Assembly (NCBI RefSeq): GCF_003667315.2
Contig: NZ_RCTZ02000002.1
Coordinates: forward strand, 62,001-126,000
DNA: 64,000 nt
Origin: Tropicibacter alexandrii
GTDB lineage: Bacteria > Pseudomonadota > Alphaproteobacteria > Rhodobacterales > Rhodobacteraceae
Direction: 5' to 3'
Numbering within the stretch: position 1 is the first letter of the stretch; every line of letters starts with the position of its first letter. The notes beneath the pieces were generated by a model, which was given only the letters and a program-made list of their open reading frames with translations, was not told where the DNA came from and searched no databases. Below, piece after piece: positions 26,244 through 34,695 of this stretch. The translations under genes and the position numbers were made by a program.

Positions 26244-26804
26244 ATGACAAAGATTACAGACGCCAAGATCGTCCTCATTTCCAGCCACGGTTTCGAGCAG
26301 TCGGAACTGGAATTCCCCCGTGACCAGCTGCGCGCCAAGGGCGCGGAACTGCACGTTGCCACGCCCGACGGCAAGGCCGTCAAGGGTTGGGAAGGCAGCG
26401 ACTGGGGCCGTGAGGCCGAAGCCGATCTGAAGATCGCCGATGTCGATGCGACGCAATACGACGCGATCGTCATTCCCGGCGGCCAGATCAATCCGGACCT
26501 GCTGCGGGTCGACGCTGCGGCGGTCGAACTGGTGCGGTCCTTTGCCCGGCAGGGCAAGGTCATCGCGGCCATCTGCCACGCACCGTGGGTGCTGATCGAG
26601 GCGGACATCGTGGCGGGACGCGAAATGACGTCCTACCCGTCGCTGCGCACCGATCTGAAGAATGCGGGCGCACGAGTGATGGACGAGCCGGTGGTTGCCG
26701 ATAGCGGCATCGTGACGTCGCGCAACCCCGACGATTTGAAGGCTTTCGTCAGCAAGATCGTCGAAGAAATCGAAGAAGGCCGCCACAATCAAAAGGCGGC
26801 GTGA
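26244..26804 (+). CDS. DJ-1/PfpI family protein
   Basis: 186 residues of the class I glutamine amidotransferase-like fold. The nucleophile elbow is AAICHAPWVLIEA, with the cysteine followed by His, and the early Glu (FEQSELEFP) completes the pattern. Relatives act as glyoxalases/deglycases or chaperones for protein damage; the exact activity is unproven. TATGGAGGG precedes the ATG. It ends in a family B hairpin with a T-run. Confidence 0.88.
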   Translation: MTKITDAKIVLISSHGFEQSELEFPRDQLRAKGAELHVATPDGKAVKGWEGSDWGREAEADLKIADVDATQYDAIVIPGGQINPDLLRVDAAAVELVRSFARQGKVIAAICHAPWVLIEADIVAGREMTSYPSLRTDLKNAGARVMDEPVVADSGIVTSRNPDDLKAFVSKIVEEIEEGRHNQKAA

Positions 26805-26810
26805 TCCGGG

Positions 26811-26843
26811 GTAGGATGGGTTCAGACCCATCCTACTTTTTTT
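26811..26843. terminator. Family B palindrome with T-run: terminator between convergent genes
   Basis: GTAGGATGGGT-TCAG-ACCCATCCTAC (11-bp stem) followed by seven T on the plus strand. It lies between the convergent DJ-1 and DUF4399 genes and is the only family B copy with a clear T-run, so it should stop DJ-1 transcription. Confidence 0.8.
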
Positions 26844-26844
26844 G

Positions 26845-27288
26845 TCAGTCGACCGTGATCGTGATCCGCTCGGACACGATCGGGGTGCTGTGCGGCACGT
26901 GCCCCGCATCACCCATGACCAATTGCAGCGTGTGGTCCCCCGGGGCCAGATCGAGCGAGACCTCGGTCTGTCCGCCGCCGAAATGCCTGTGATTGTCGTC
27001 GGCGGGCAGGCCCATGGCCATCTCGCCCTCTTCGCCTTCGCCAAACGCAGGGCGGTCGATCAGCAGGTGGTGATGACCGGTGTTCTCCTTGTCCGTTCCG
27101 GCCGGGGCGACGCCCATGCCTTTCAGGCCAAAGACAACCGTGACCGGTGCGCTGACCGTGTCACCATCCGACAGATTGACGAAGTAGACCTGCGCGCCGT
27201 CAGGTGCGGGCGTCTCTCCGCCCTCTTGCGCGACAAGCGACAGCGGCATCAGCAACAGACCCGTGGCCACGACCGTTTTCCAAAGCAT
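26845..27288 (-). CDS. DUF4399 exported protein
   Basis: 147 residues with a signal peptide (MLWKTVVATGLLLMPLSLVAQ). The domain has the conserved stretches VYFVNLSDGDTVSAPVTVVFG, NTGHHHLLID and APGDHTLQLVMGD, which match DUF4399. The histidine cluster could bind a metal, but no function is known. It is divergent from the LysR gene 197 bases away, so control by that regulator is possible but unproven. Confidence 0.8.
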   Translation of the reverse strand: MLWKTVVATGLLLMPLSLVAQEGGETPAPDGAQVYFVNLSDGDTVSAPVTVVFGLKGMGVAPAGTDKENTGHHHLLIDRPAFGEGEEGEMAMGLPADDNHRHFGGGQTEVSLDLAPGDHTLQLVMGDAGHVPHSTPIVSERITITVD

Positions 27289-27485
27289 GACAATCCTCCC
27301 ATGTGTTCGCGCAGGAACGATAACACGATTCCGCGTCCCTCGGTGTGAGCCGCATCACGGCGCGCCGTTTCCAGCCTACAAACGGCTGACCCAGATTCCC
27401 CTGAATTGTCGCTGCGCTGCCCCAGTTGCGCCCCTTTTGCCGGGCAAACCTGTACGGGACAGTGAACGAGTGATGGGAGACGCGC

Positions 27486-28391
27486 ATGGATCGTCTGACC
27501 GAAATGGAGGCCTTCGCGACCGTGGTGGACCAAGGTGGTTTCACGGATGCGGCCAAGAAGATGGGGATTTCCAAATCCGCCGTCTCCAAGCACGTCTCCA
27601 GCCTTGAGGCCCGCCTTGGCGCGCGGCTTCTGAACCGGACGACCCGGCGGGTATCCCCCACCGAGATCGGCCTAGCCTATTACGACCGCGCCCGGCGCGT
27701 GCTGAACGATGCGGGCGAGGCGGATGCGCTGGTGACCTCGATGCAATCGGCGCCTTCGGGGTTGCTGCGGATTTCCGTGGCCACCGATTTTGGCGTCAAT
27801 CACCTGTCGCCGGTTCTGGGGGAGTTCCTTGCGGAATTCCCGGACATCACCGTCAACATGGTGCTGAACAACCGCTACGTCGAACTGATTTCCGAAGGCT
27901 TCGACATGGCCGTGCGCATCGGCGAGTTGGAGGACAGCACCCTGCGCGCCCGCAAGCTGACCGAGACGACGAAGCGCATGATCGCCGCGCCGTCGTATTT
28001 CGAGAAATTCGGGCGGCCGCAGCGGATCGATGATCTGAACGAACACAAGCTCTTGCACTACTCCAACCAAGCGTCTGGCAACGTGTGGAAGCTGACCGCG
28101 CCCTCGGGGGAAAAGCGTCAGGTGCGGACTGCGGGCTGGCTGACGGTCAATGACGGCCAGTCGCTGCTGAACGCCTGTATCGCGGGCCTCGGGATCGCCT
28201 ACCTGCCGTCCTACCTGTATCACGATGCGATGGAGCAGGGGCTGGTCGAGGACGCGATCCCCGATCTGCCGATGGAGACGCAGGGCGTCTATGCCGTCTA
28301 TCCGCCGGGCAGGTTCACCCAGCCGAAGGTGCGTGCCTTCATCGACTTCCTTGCGCATGCCTTTGCCGAAAAGGGTCCGCAGAAGTGGTGA
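27486..28391 (+). CDS. LysR family transcriptional regulator
   Basis: 301 residues. An N-terminal winged helix-turn-helix (about residues 1-60, MEAFATVVDQGGFTDAAKKM then SKSAVSKHVSSLEARLG) is followed by the periplasmic-binding-like effector domain. LysR proteins often control the divergent neighbour, here the DUF4399 gene. The effector cannot be read from the sequence. The gene ends in an intrinsic terminator. Confidence 0.92.
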   Translation: MDRLTEMEAFATVVDQGGFTDAAKKMGISKSAVSKHVSSLEARLGARLLNRTTRRVSPTEIGLAYYDRARRVLNDAGEADALVTSMQSAPSGLLRISVATDFGVNHLSPVLGEFLAEFPDITVNMVLNNRYVELISEGFDMAVRIGELEDSTLRARKLTETTKRMIAAPSYFEKFGRPQRIDDLNEHKLLHYSNQASGNVWKLTAPSGEKRQVRTAGWLTVNDGQSLLNACIAGLGIAYLPSYLYHDAMEQGLVEDAIPDLPMETQGVYAVYPPGRFTQPKVRAFIDFLAHAFAEKGPQKW

Positions 28392-28464
28392 GATGCGTGT
28401 GGGCCGTCCGGCCCGCGCCAACATTGTTCTTCCCCAGCCTGAGATGAACACGGGCCACCTGAAT

Positions 28465-28492
28465 GCCCCGGACCGCGTGTCCGGGGCTTTTT
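28465..28492 (+). terminator. Intrinsic terminator after the LysR gene
   Basis: GCCCCGGAC-CGCGT-GTCCGGGGC, a 9-bp perfect stem followed by five T, 73 bases after the stop codon. Confidence 0.88.
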
Positions 28493-28535
28493 CTTGGGCG
28501 GCCCGGCATTGCAGACCCTATCTGCTCGGGCAAGA

Positions 28536-29438
28536 TCATTCGGTCGACAGCAACACCGCCTCGACGCGGCGATTGGCCTCGCGCCCCTCGGGGGTCAGGT
28601 TCGAGGCGACCGGCGCCATGTATCCCGCGCCCTCGGCCGAGAGTTGCTCGGCAGGCACGCCTTGGGCGCGCAGATAGGCCACCGCCGCCTGCGCGCGGGC
28701 CAGCGAGACCTTGCGGTTGGCGTCGAGCGAGCCGGTCGCATCCGTATGTCCGACCAGCAGCACGCGCCGCGCCGGATTGGACTTGAGATAGGTGGCAATC
28801 GCGTCCAGCGAGGGGATCGCGCCGTCCCCAAGCCGGGTGGAGCCCGAGGCGAATTCCACATCGCGCAGCACCGCGTGCCCCGCCAGTTCCAGCCCCTTGG
28901 CCACGTCGCCCAGATCGCCCGGCGCGGCCAGCGGCAGGGCAGGGGCGGCGGGCTTGGTCGCGCTGGGGGGCGCGCTTCCGGCGCGGATGATCTGGACATA
29001 GCCACGGCTGCGGTCGCGGCTGGCGAGGATCGACACCGCGCCCTCGGGCGCGCGGGCCGAGACGAAGTGATAGTCGGTCAGCGACACGAACATTTCGGGC
29101 GCGGGCAAGACCAGCGTGGCAAAGCGGAAGTCGAAGCCGCCGCAGGCGCGCGCCGCGCAGTCCAACAGGATTTCGAACCCCGAATCCTCCAACGTGTCGC
29201 GCAGCGGCTGCACCAGTTGGAACGGCGTCTGCGACGAGCCGGGCAGGCGCCATGCCTCGACCTCGATCCGGCCTTCGACGCGGGTGGTGGGCAGGCCGTC
29301 CACCGTCCACGGGCCGGTGGGCAGATCATAGGCGCCGGGATCGCGCACCGTCTGAAAGCTGCGCTCGGCACCGGCAGGCAGCGACAGGTCCTGCGCCTGT
29401 GCCGCCCCCGCCAGCAGGCAGAGCCATAGGCGCCACAT
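28536..29438 (-). CDS. OmpA-family C-terminal domain protein
   Basis: 300 residues with a short signal peptide (MWRLWLCLLAGAAQAQ). Residues about 20-150 form an unrecognised domain with a cysteine pair (LLDCAARACGG). A proline/alanine linker follows, then an OmpA-like peptidoglycan-binding domain (EFASGSTRLGDG, VGHTDATGSLDANRKVSLARA, NRRVEAVL). It probably anchors something to the cell wall in the periplasm. Its ATG overlaps the stop of the AhpD-like gene; it is the last gene of a four-gene operon. Confidence 0.85.
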   Translation of the reverse strand: MWRLWLCLLAGAAQAQDLSLPAGAERSFQTVRDPGAYDLPTGPWTVDGLPTTRVEGRIEVEAWRLPGSSQTPFQLVQPLRDTLEDSGFEILLDCAARACGGFDFRFATLVLPAPEMFVSLTDYHFVSARAPEGAVSILASRDRSRGYVQIIRAGSAPPSATKPAAPALPLAAPGDLGDVAKGLELAGHAVLRDVEFASGSTRLGDGAIPSLDAIATYLKSNPARRVLLVGHTDATGSLDANRKVSLARAQAAVAYLRAQGVPAEQLSAEGAGYMAPVASNLTPEGREANRRVEAVLLSTE

Positions 29439-30007
29439 CACCGCGCCTGCGCGTGATACTCGTCATTGGGGCGCATATCGGTGGCCGAGGCCACGCGGTT
29501 CGTCATGTTGAAGAACCCGGCCACGTTGGCAATGTCCCAGATGTCACGATCGGAAAAGCCCGCATCGCGCAGCGCCTCGCGGTCGTATTCGGCGATCTTG
29601 AACGACTCGACCGTCATTTTCTCGGCAAAGGTCAGCATCGCGCGCTGGCGGTGGTTCAGGTCGGCCACGCGCCAGTTCATCACCAGCATCTCGCCCAGTT
29701 TCGGATCGCCCGACAGCTGCCGCACGGCGGCGCCATGGGCGGTCAGGCAGTAAAAGCACTTGTTGATCGAGGAAACGACCACCGCGATCATCTCGCGTTC
29801 GAGCTTGGTCAGACCGCTATTGGCCAGCATCAGGTCGTTATACATCGCCGTGAAGCTGTTGAGCTTGTCGATGTCGAAGGCATAGGCACGCAGGACGTTC
29901 GGTACCATGCCCAACTTGTCCTGGCAGATGTCGAAGTAGTTCTGCGTCTGCTCGGGCAGCGGGTCGACCATCGGCAGATTGAGCGCGGTGGGAGAAGTCT
30001 CGGTCAC
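29438..30007 (-). CDS. AhpD-like peroxidase-related protein (carboxymuconolactone decarboxylase fold)
   Basis: 189 residues of the AhpD/CMD fold. The redox motif NKCFYCLTAHG gives CxxC with the following histidine, the AhpD active-site pattern, which points to a thiol-based peroxidase or disulfide activity. The GTG start overlaps the stop of the acetyltransferase gene (GTGA). The final codons overlap the OmpA-like gene. No ahpC lies beside it. Confidence 0.85.
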   Translation of the reverse strand: MTETSPTALNLPMVDPLPEQTQNYFDICQDKLGMVPNVLRAYAFDIDKLNSFTAMYNDLMLANSGLTKLEREMIAVVVSSINKCFYCLTAHGAAVRQLSGDPKLGEMLVMNWRVADLNHRQRAMLTFAEKMTVESFKIAEYDREALRDAGFSDRDIWDIANVAGFFNMTNRVASATDMRPNDEYHAQAR

Positions 30008-30750
30008 GTGTCGTCACTTTCTGCATCGTTCAGGATGCGGTAATGGTACTGCCCCACGACCTGCATCCGCAAGGTGGTGTAAAGCGCGGCGGCGGCGGTG
30101 TTCTGCTCAGTGGCGGCGAGGCTCATCCAGCGCGCGCCCTTGCGCCGTGCCCATAGCGCGGCACAGCGGGTCATCCAAGCGCCAAGGCCCTTGCCCCGGT
30201 GCTGGTCGAGGATCGTCAGCGCGTGCAGCATGGCGATGCCGTCATGGCTGGCGACGAAGCCGGCCCCTGCGGATTTGTCGCTGACCCGGCCAAACAGCGC
30301 GGTCTTGGGCAGCGGGCAGCGGTCCATCACGGCAAAGCGTTCCGGACCGATGCCGCCATCGGCCCAGATTTCATGCATGATCGCCAGCGGTTCCCAGATC
30401 GCAAAGGCGGTGACGGGCGGCAGCTTGCGGTCGGTCAACAGGTCGATGTCGCAGACCCACAGGTTGGTCACGTCGCGCTTGGCATAGCCACGCGCCGCCA
30501 ATTCGCGGTCCAGTTCCATCTCGCCGGGGCGGATCATGAACAAGGGCGCCTGCCCCATCAGGCGCATGGATTTCTCGGCGGCGGCGATGTCCTCGGGGCG
30601 CCACGGTCCGCGCAGGGTCGCCGCCGACACGCGGCTGCCGCCCCCGCGCCCCTCGCGCAGCGTCCAAGGCCCCGCCTCGACCCGTGCCGCGGCGGGCCAT
30701 GTCGCGTCGAGCGTGGTCAGCAGGCGGTTCGCGTCGGGGGCCATGGCCAT
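30004..30750 (-). CDS. GNAT family N-acetyltransferase
   Basis: 248 residues. The C-terminal half has the acetyl-CoA site (ILDQHRGKGLGAWMTR, the Q/RxxGxG pattern) and the following LAATEQNTAAAALYTTLRM helix. The N-terminal half is a second degenerate unit. The substrate is unknown. It lies between the CinA-domain gene (3-base gap) and the AhpD-like gene (overlap), so it belongs to their operon. Confidence 0.82.
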   Translation of the reverse strand: MAMAPDANRLLTTLDATWPAAARVEAGPWTLREGRGGGSRVSAATLRGPWRPEDIAAAEKSMRLMGQAPLFMIRPGEMELDRELAARGYAKRDVTNLWVCDIDLLTDRKLPPVTAFAIWEPLAIMHEIWADGGIGPERFAVMDRCPLPKTALFGRVSDKSAGAGFVASHDGIAMLHALTILDQHRGKGLGAWMTRCAALWARRKGARWMSLAATEQNTAAAALYTTLRMQVVGQYHYRILNDAESDDT

Positions 30751-30753
30751 GCG

Positions 30754-31479
30754 TCACGCCTCCGGGAACAGGGCGGCGAGCCGCCCGATCGCGGCATCGA
30801 CTCGCGCGCCATCCGCACCCCGGATGACGATATTGGCGCCGAACACGCCGTTCTGGCTGTAGGGATAAGAGCCAAAGGACAGGTCGCTGAACTCAGCCGC
30901 CAGTTCGCCCAGCGGCCCGGCAATGTCGCCTTCGCCGCGCTGGATCCGCAGGGTCTGGGACAGCAGCGGCTGGCCGCCGGTCAGGGTCGGCAGGATGCTC
31001 GCGACCATCGCCTGAAAGATCGCCGGGACTCCGGCCATCACGTGCACGTTCTCCATGGTAAAGCCGGGCGCGATCGAAACCGGGTTCTCGATCAAGGTGG
31101 CCCCGTCGGGGATGCGGGCCATGCGCTTGCGGGCATCGTTGAACTCGATCCCGCGCGCGTCGTAATGCGCCTGCAAGAGGGCTGCGGCATCGGCGCGCAC
31201 GTCGATCTGCGCGCCAAAGGCCTCGGCCACGCAATCAGCGGTGATGTCGTCATGGGTCGGCCCGATACCACCGGAGGTGACGACGGTGTCATAGGCCCCG
31301 CGCAGCGCGTTCAACGCCCCGACGATGGCGGCGCGGTCATCGCTGACCACCCGGACCTCTTTCAGGTCGATGCCGTGCTTGGTGAATTCCTGCGCAAGGT
31401 AATGCATGTTCGCGTCGCGCGTCCGCCCTGACAGGATCTCGTCCCCGATGACAAGCATGGCGGCGGTGGGGTTGGGCAT
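30754..31479 (-). CDS. CinA N-terminal (molybdopterin-binding) domain protein
   Basis: 241 residues matching the COG1058 half of CinA: AMLVIGDEILSGRTRDAN at the start, VVTSGGIGPTHDD and the VHVMAGVPAIFQAM region. The C-terminal nicotinamide-nucleotide amidase half is absent, as in many stand-alone alphaproteobacterial versions. Related domains act as ADP-ribose pyrophosphatases. It is the first gene of the minus-strand operon and is divergent from sfsA (45-base gap). Confidence 0.85.
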   Translation of the reverse strand: MPNPTAAMLVIGDEILSGRTRDANMHYLAQEFTKHGIDLKEVRVVSDDRAAIVGALNALRGAYDTVVTSGGIGPTHDDITADCVAEAFGAQIDVRADAAALLQAHYDARGIEFNDARKRMARIPDGATLIENPVSIAPGFTMENVHVMAGVPAIFQAMVASILPTLTGGQPLLSQTLRIQRGEGDIAGPLGELAAEFSDLSFGSYPYSQNGVFGANIVIRGADGARVDAAIGRLAALFPEA

Positions 31480-31524
31480 GGCGGGCTCCTTGGCGACGGG
31501 GTTCGTGATCGGTATAGGACGCGG

Positions 31525-32232
31525 ATGATGCGCTTTCAATCTGACCTGATCCCCGCGACGCTCTTGCGGCGCTACAAACGCTTCCTCGCCGATTGCCGGC
31601 TGGAGGATGGGCGCGAGGTGACCGCCCATGTGGCCAATCCCGGCTCGATGCTGGGATTGAAGGACGAAGGGCTGCGCATCTGGCTGGAACCCAATGACGA
31701 TCCGAAGAAGAAACTGAAATACGCTTGGCGGCTGGTCGAGCATCCCGGCGGGCAGTTCACCGGTGTCGATACCGGGGTGCCCAACCGGATGCTGCGCGCC
31801 GCGCTGATGGCGGGCCAGGTGCCGGGCCTCGACGGCTACGACCTTGTCCGCCCCGAGGTGAAATACGGCGAAAACTCCCGCATCGACTTTCTGCTGACAG
31901 GCCGGGACCGCACCGATTGCTATGTCGAGGTCAAATCCGTCACCCTGTCCCGCCAGCCCGGCCTTGCCGAGTTCCCCGACAGCGTCACCGCGCGCGGGGC
32001 AAAACACCTCGCGGAACTGGCCAATATGGCCGCGCAGGGGCATTGCGCCGTGATGCTCTACCTCGTGCAGCGCACCGATTGCGACCGCGTCACGCTGGCG
32101 CGTGACCTCGACCCGGCCTACGCGCAGGCCTTCGCCCAAGCCGCCACGGCGGGTGTCCAAGCCTTGGCCTTTGGCTGCGCCATCACCCCGCAATCCGTGA
32201 CTCTCGGCCCCAAACTGCCCTTCACCCCATAG
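31525..32232 (+). CDS. sfsA: SfsA family protein
   Basis: 235 residues, normal length for the family named after sugar fermentation stimulation in E. coli; a nuclease-like fold is predicted for it. Typical parts are HVANPGSMLGL, VEVKSVTLSRQP and FPDSVTARGAKHLAEL. The PEVKYGENSRIDFLL segment with acidic residues resembles a PD-(D/E)xK site. Two adjacent ATG codons are possible starts; the first was used. The molecular role is unknown. Confidence 0.9.
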   Translation: MMRFQSDLIPATLLRRYKRFLADCRLEDGREVTAHVANPGSMLGLKDEGLRIWLEPNDDPKKKLKYAWRLVEHPGGQFTGVDTGVPNRMLRAALMAGQVPGLDGYDLVRPEVKYGENSRIDFLLTGRDRTDCYVEVKSVTLSRQPGLAEFPDSVTARGAKHLAELANMAAQGHCAVMLYLVQRTDCDRVTLARDLDPAYAQAFAQAATAGVQALAFGCAITPQSVTLGPKLPFTP

Positions 32233-32261
32233 AAAAAGGGCCGCCGCAACTGCGCCGACCC
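32233..32261 (-). terminator. Terminator of ppaC (minus), possibly also of sfsA
   Basis: On the minus strand GGGTCGGCGC-AGTT-GCGGCGGCCC (ten positions with one mismatch and one G-T pair) is followed by five T. It lies right at the sfsA stop codon, so it can serve both convergent genes. Confidence 0.65.
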
Positions 32262-32263
32262 TT

Positions 32264-32310
32264 GTTTCTTCTTGGCTCAAATACCCCGGGGGTTCGGGGG
32301 CTGGCCCCCG
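32264..32310 (-). repeat. Composite 3'-end element, family A
   Basis: On the minus strand CGGGGGC-CA-GCCCCCG hairpin, then AACCCCC and GGGGTATTTGAGCCAAGAAG, a variant of the conserved block. It begins 5 bases after the ppaC stop codon, in the ppaC direction. Confidence 0.7.
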
Positions 32311-32314
32311 ATCC

Positions 32315-33235
32315 TCAGACCTTGAGATTCGGGATGATCTGCTTTTTCCGGGACATGATCCCCGGCAGCACCACGGTATCGCCGGTCACGGTTGCGCCAA
32401 AGCTCTTCTCGGCCACGGTCTTCACCAGGTCGTTGGGGACGAGCAGGGTGGCTTCCTCGTTGAGGATATCGACGACAAACAGCAGGACCTGATCGGCGCC
32501 ATCTTCCTTGGCCACGTCGACCATCGACGCCATCAGGCTGTCCTTGCGGTCCAGCACCAGCTTGGGCGCGGTGGTTTCCAGCACGGAAACGCGGAAGTCC
32601 TTGCCGTCGACGGTGTATTCCTTGGAATCCATCCGCAGCAGTTCGGCATCGGAGAAGGCCGAGACGTCGGACTTGGCTTCGAACATCTGGCTGGCATAGG
32701 CGGACAGGTCGACGCCCAGATCATCGGCCAGCGCATGGGCGATGGCCATGTCTTCCTGCGTCGTGGTGGGCGAACGGAATTCCAGCGTGTCCGACAGGAT
32801 GCAGGACAGCATCGCACCCTTGATCGCCTTGGGGGCCTGCGCCAGATCGTCGCCGATCATCTTGTGCATAATGGTGGCGGTGCAGGCCAGCGGCTCGATC
32901 CGGATGTCGATCGGGCCCTTGGTTTCCAGCCCACCCACCAGCTTGTGGTGGTCGATGATGGCGCGGATGTCGGCGCTGTTGATGTCGGCGGGCAGTTCGG
33001 CGGGGTTGTTGGTGTCGACGATGACGACGGGGGTGCCGGCGTCCACGCCCGAGATGATCTCGGGCTTGTCGAGACCCCAATGGGTCAGGACAAAGGCGGC
33101 TTCGGTATTGGGTTCGCCCAGCAGGACGGGCTTGGCGGTTTCGCCTTTGATTTCGTTCAGGTACCAAGCCCAGATGATGGGCGAGCCGGTGGAATCGGTG
33201 TCTGGCGACTTGTGGCCGAAAACGAGGGTGGTCAT
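32315..33235 (-). CDS. ppaC: Manganese-dependent inorganic pyrophosphatase (family II)
   Basis: Hydrolyses pyrophosphate and so pulls biosynthetic reactions forward. 306 residues of the DHH family: FGHKSPDTDS at residues 7-16, VDTNN near 75, the DHHK motif (IIDHHKLVGG) near 95 and the C-terminal substrate loop SRKKQIIP. Family II enzymes need Mn or Co, in line with the Mn-type importer elsewhere in the window. It is preceded by the family D palindrome cluster. Confidence 0.94.
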   Translation of the reverse strand: MTTLVFGHKSPDTDSTGSPIIWAWYLNEIKGETAKPVLLGEPNTEAAFVLTHWGLDKPEIISGVDAGTPVVIVDTNNPAELPADINSADIRAIIDHHKLVGGLETKGPIDIRIEPLACTATIMHKMIGDDLAQAPKAIKGAMLSCILSDTLEFRSPTTTQEDMAIAHALADDLGVDLSAYASQMFEAKSDVSAFSDAELLRMDSKEYTVDGKDFRVSVLETTAPKLVLDRKDSLMASMVDVAKEDGADQVLLFVVDILNEEATLLVPNDLVKTVAEKSFGATVTGDTVVLPGIMSRKKQIIPNLKV

Positions 33236-33323
33236 GCGGGAATCCTCTGTCTGAAAGGCTGTTCGCGCGCGCTATAGCCGCGCGCGCGCCGCTTGTCACC
33301 CCGGGTGCGACCTTGAGGCCGGG

Positions 33324-33418
33324 CAAGGCCCTTCGAAGGGCCTTGGATCAAGCGCATTGCAATGCGCTTGTGACGCATCTTCGAAGATGCGTGTCCCAAG
33401 GCGCTTCGAAGCGCCTTG
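33324..33418. repeat. Cluster of four tandem 20-22 bp palindromes (family D)
   Basis: Four perfect inverted repeats, spaced by 2-4 bases: 33324-33345 (CAAGGCCCTTC and its mirror), 33349-33370 (CAAGCGCATTG), 33373-33392 (ACGCATCTTC) and 33397-33418 (CAAGGCGCTTC). Arms differ between units but each is fully self-complementary, and three have a CTTCGAAG core. The cluster starts 6 bases after the stop codon of the AlkB-like gene in its direction. It could be a run of 3' RNA hairpins or protein sites. Confidence 0.85.
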
Positions 33419-33423
33419 CGCGC

Positions 33424-34554
33424 CTAATTCGGGGCGGGGTGCCGCGCCTTGTTGTAGGGGTGCCAATCGGTGATCTCCGGGTAATAGCGTTGCCGCCACG
33501 CCCGGACGCGTGGGTTCATGATGCGCCTCCACAGCGGCGGGATCATCGCCGCCAGCGCCATCAAAGGGTAGCCGTAGGGCAGTTGCGGGGCCTCATCCTC
33601 GGCATAGGTCTGGAGCAGCGGAAAGCGACGGTCCGGTTTGTAATGGTGGTCCGAATGCCGCTGCAGGTTGATCATCAGCCAGTTGGTCGCGGTGTGGCTG
33701 GCATTCCAGCTGTGACGCGGCAACACGCGTTCGTATTTGCCATCGCCCAGATATTTCCGCGTCAGGCCGTAATGTTCGACATAGTTGACCACCTCCAGTT
33801 GCCAGATGGCAACGCCGGCCTGCAACATGAACAGCCCCAGCCCCGCCCAACCGGACAGTGCCAGCGCCAGCGCCAGCATGGCGCCTTGCAGAGCGAGATA
33901 GGTCCAGAACGGATTGCGGCGGTCCCACCACGGGCGGCCCTTCCGGGCCAGCATCTCGCGCTCGGCCCGGAAGGACGACAGCAGGCTTTGCCGCAGCACA
34001 CGAGGATAAAACCGGTGGAACCCCTCGTTGTAGCGCGCCGTGACGGGGTCGCGGGGCGTGCCCACATGGCGGTGATGCACCAGAAGATGCTCGGACCGGA
34101 AATGTGAATAAAGCACCATGGCGAGCAGCAGGTCGCCGAGCCTGCGCTCGGCCCGGTTGCGCTGGTGCAGCAGTTCGTGGGCATAGACGATGCCCACGGT
34201 GCCGGTCATCACCCCGGTCCCGAACACCACGCCAAAGGTTTCCCAGCCATTCAGCCCGGCGCGCGGCACATACCAGACCAGACCGAACAGGGTGGCCGCT
34301 TGCAGCGGCACCCAGAGTTGCGTCAGCAGCTTGTACCAGAACAGCTGGTCCTCGGAGGTGTCCGGATCGGCGTTTTCGCCATTCAACCCGATGGCAAAGT
34401 CGATGGCGGTGAACAGGTACCACGTACACAGCGGCGTCAGCAGCACCCACCAGTCGCCCCAAAGCGCCCCGATCCAGACCAGCGGGACGAGGATGAACGA
34501 CAAGAAGAACGGGGCGGCTGCGGACAGCCGGGCGATGTGCTGGGCGGGGATCAT
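33424..34554 (-). CDS. alkB: AlkB-type membrane alkane/fatty acyl hydroxylase
   Basis: Integral-membrane non-haem di-iron monooxygenase, 376 residues. The histidine boxes fit alkane 1-monooxygenase: HELLHQ, EHLLVHHRHVGTPRDP, NYVEHYGLTR and LQRHSDHHYKPDRRFP. Several hydrophobic spans lie near the N-terminus. Box 1 ends in Gln where alkane hydroxylases usually have Lys. No rubredoxin gene adjoins it, so electrons must come from elsewhere. The natural substrate may be a medium-chain alkane, but other terminal methyl groups are possible. Confidence 0.87.
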   Translation of the reverse strand: MIPAQHIARLSAAAPFFLSFILVPLVWIGALWGDWWVLLTPLCTWYLFTAIDFAIGLNGENADPDTSEDQLFWYKLLTQLWVPLQAATLFGLVWYVPRAGLNGWETFGVVFGTGVMTGTVGIVYAHELLHQRNRAERRLGDLLLAMVLYSHFRSEHLLVHHRHVGTPRDPVTARYNEGFHRFYPRVLRQSLLSSFRAEREMLARKGRPWWDRRNPFWTYLALQGAMLALALALSGWAGLGLFMLQAGVAIWQLEVVNYVEHYGLTRKYLGDGKYERVLPRHSWNASHTATNWLMINLQRHSDHHYKPDRRFPLLQTYAEDEAPQLPYGYPLMALAAMIPPLWRRIMNPRVRAWRQRYYPEITDWHPYNKARHPAPN

Positions 34555-34695
34555 GTTTCTGCTCCGGTGATACCCTTTTGGCCAGCATAGCGCAGGCAAG
34601 CGGCGGTTTCGCGCCTTGCGCGAGGTCAAATCGCGGCAATTTGAGGGGGATTTGTCGGAAATCGCCAGTGCTGTGGGCTTTGCGGTGTCGGATTT

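Noticed and set aside
26811-26843. Insertion sequence ends
   Set aside because: The inverted arms are only 4 bases apart with no transposase and no target duplication; it is a hairpin element.
33324-33418. CRISPR array
   Set aside because: The units are palindromes of different sequence with 2-4 base gaps, not identical repeats with unique spacers, and no cas gene is present.
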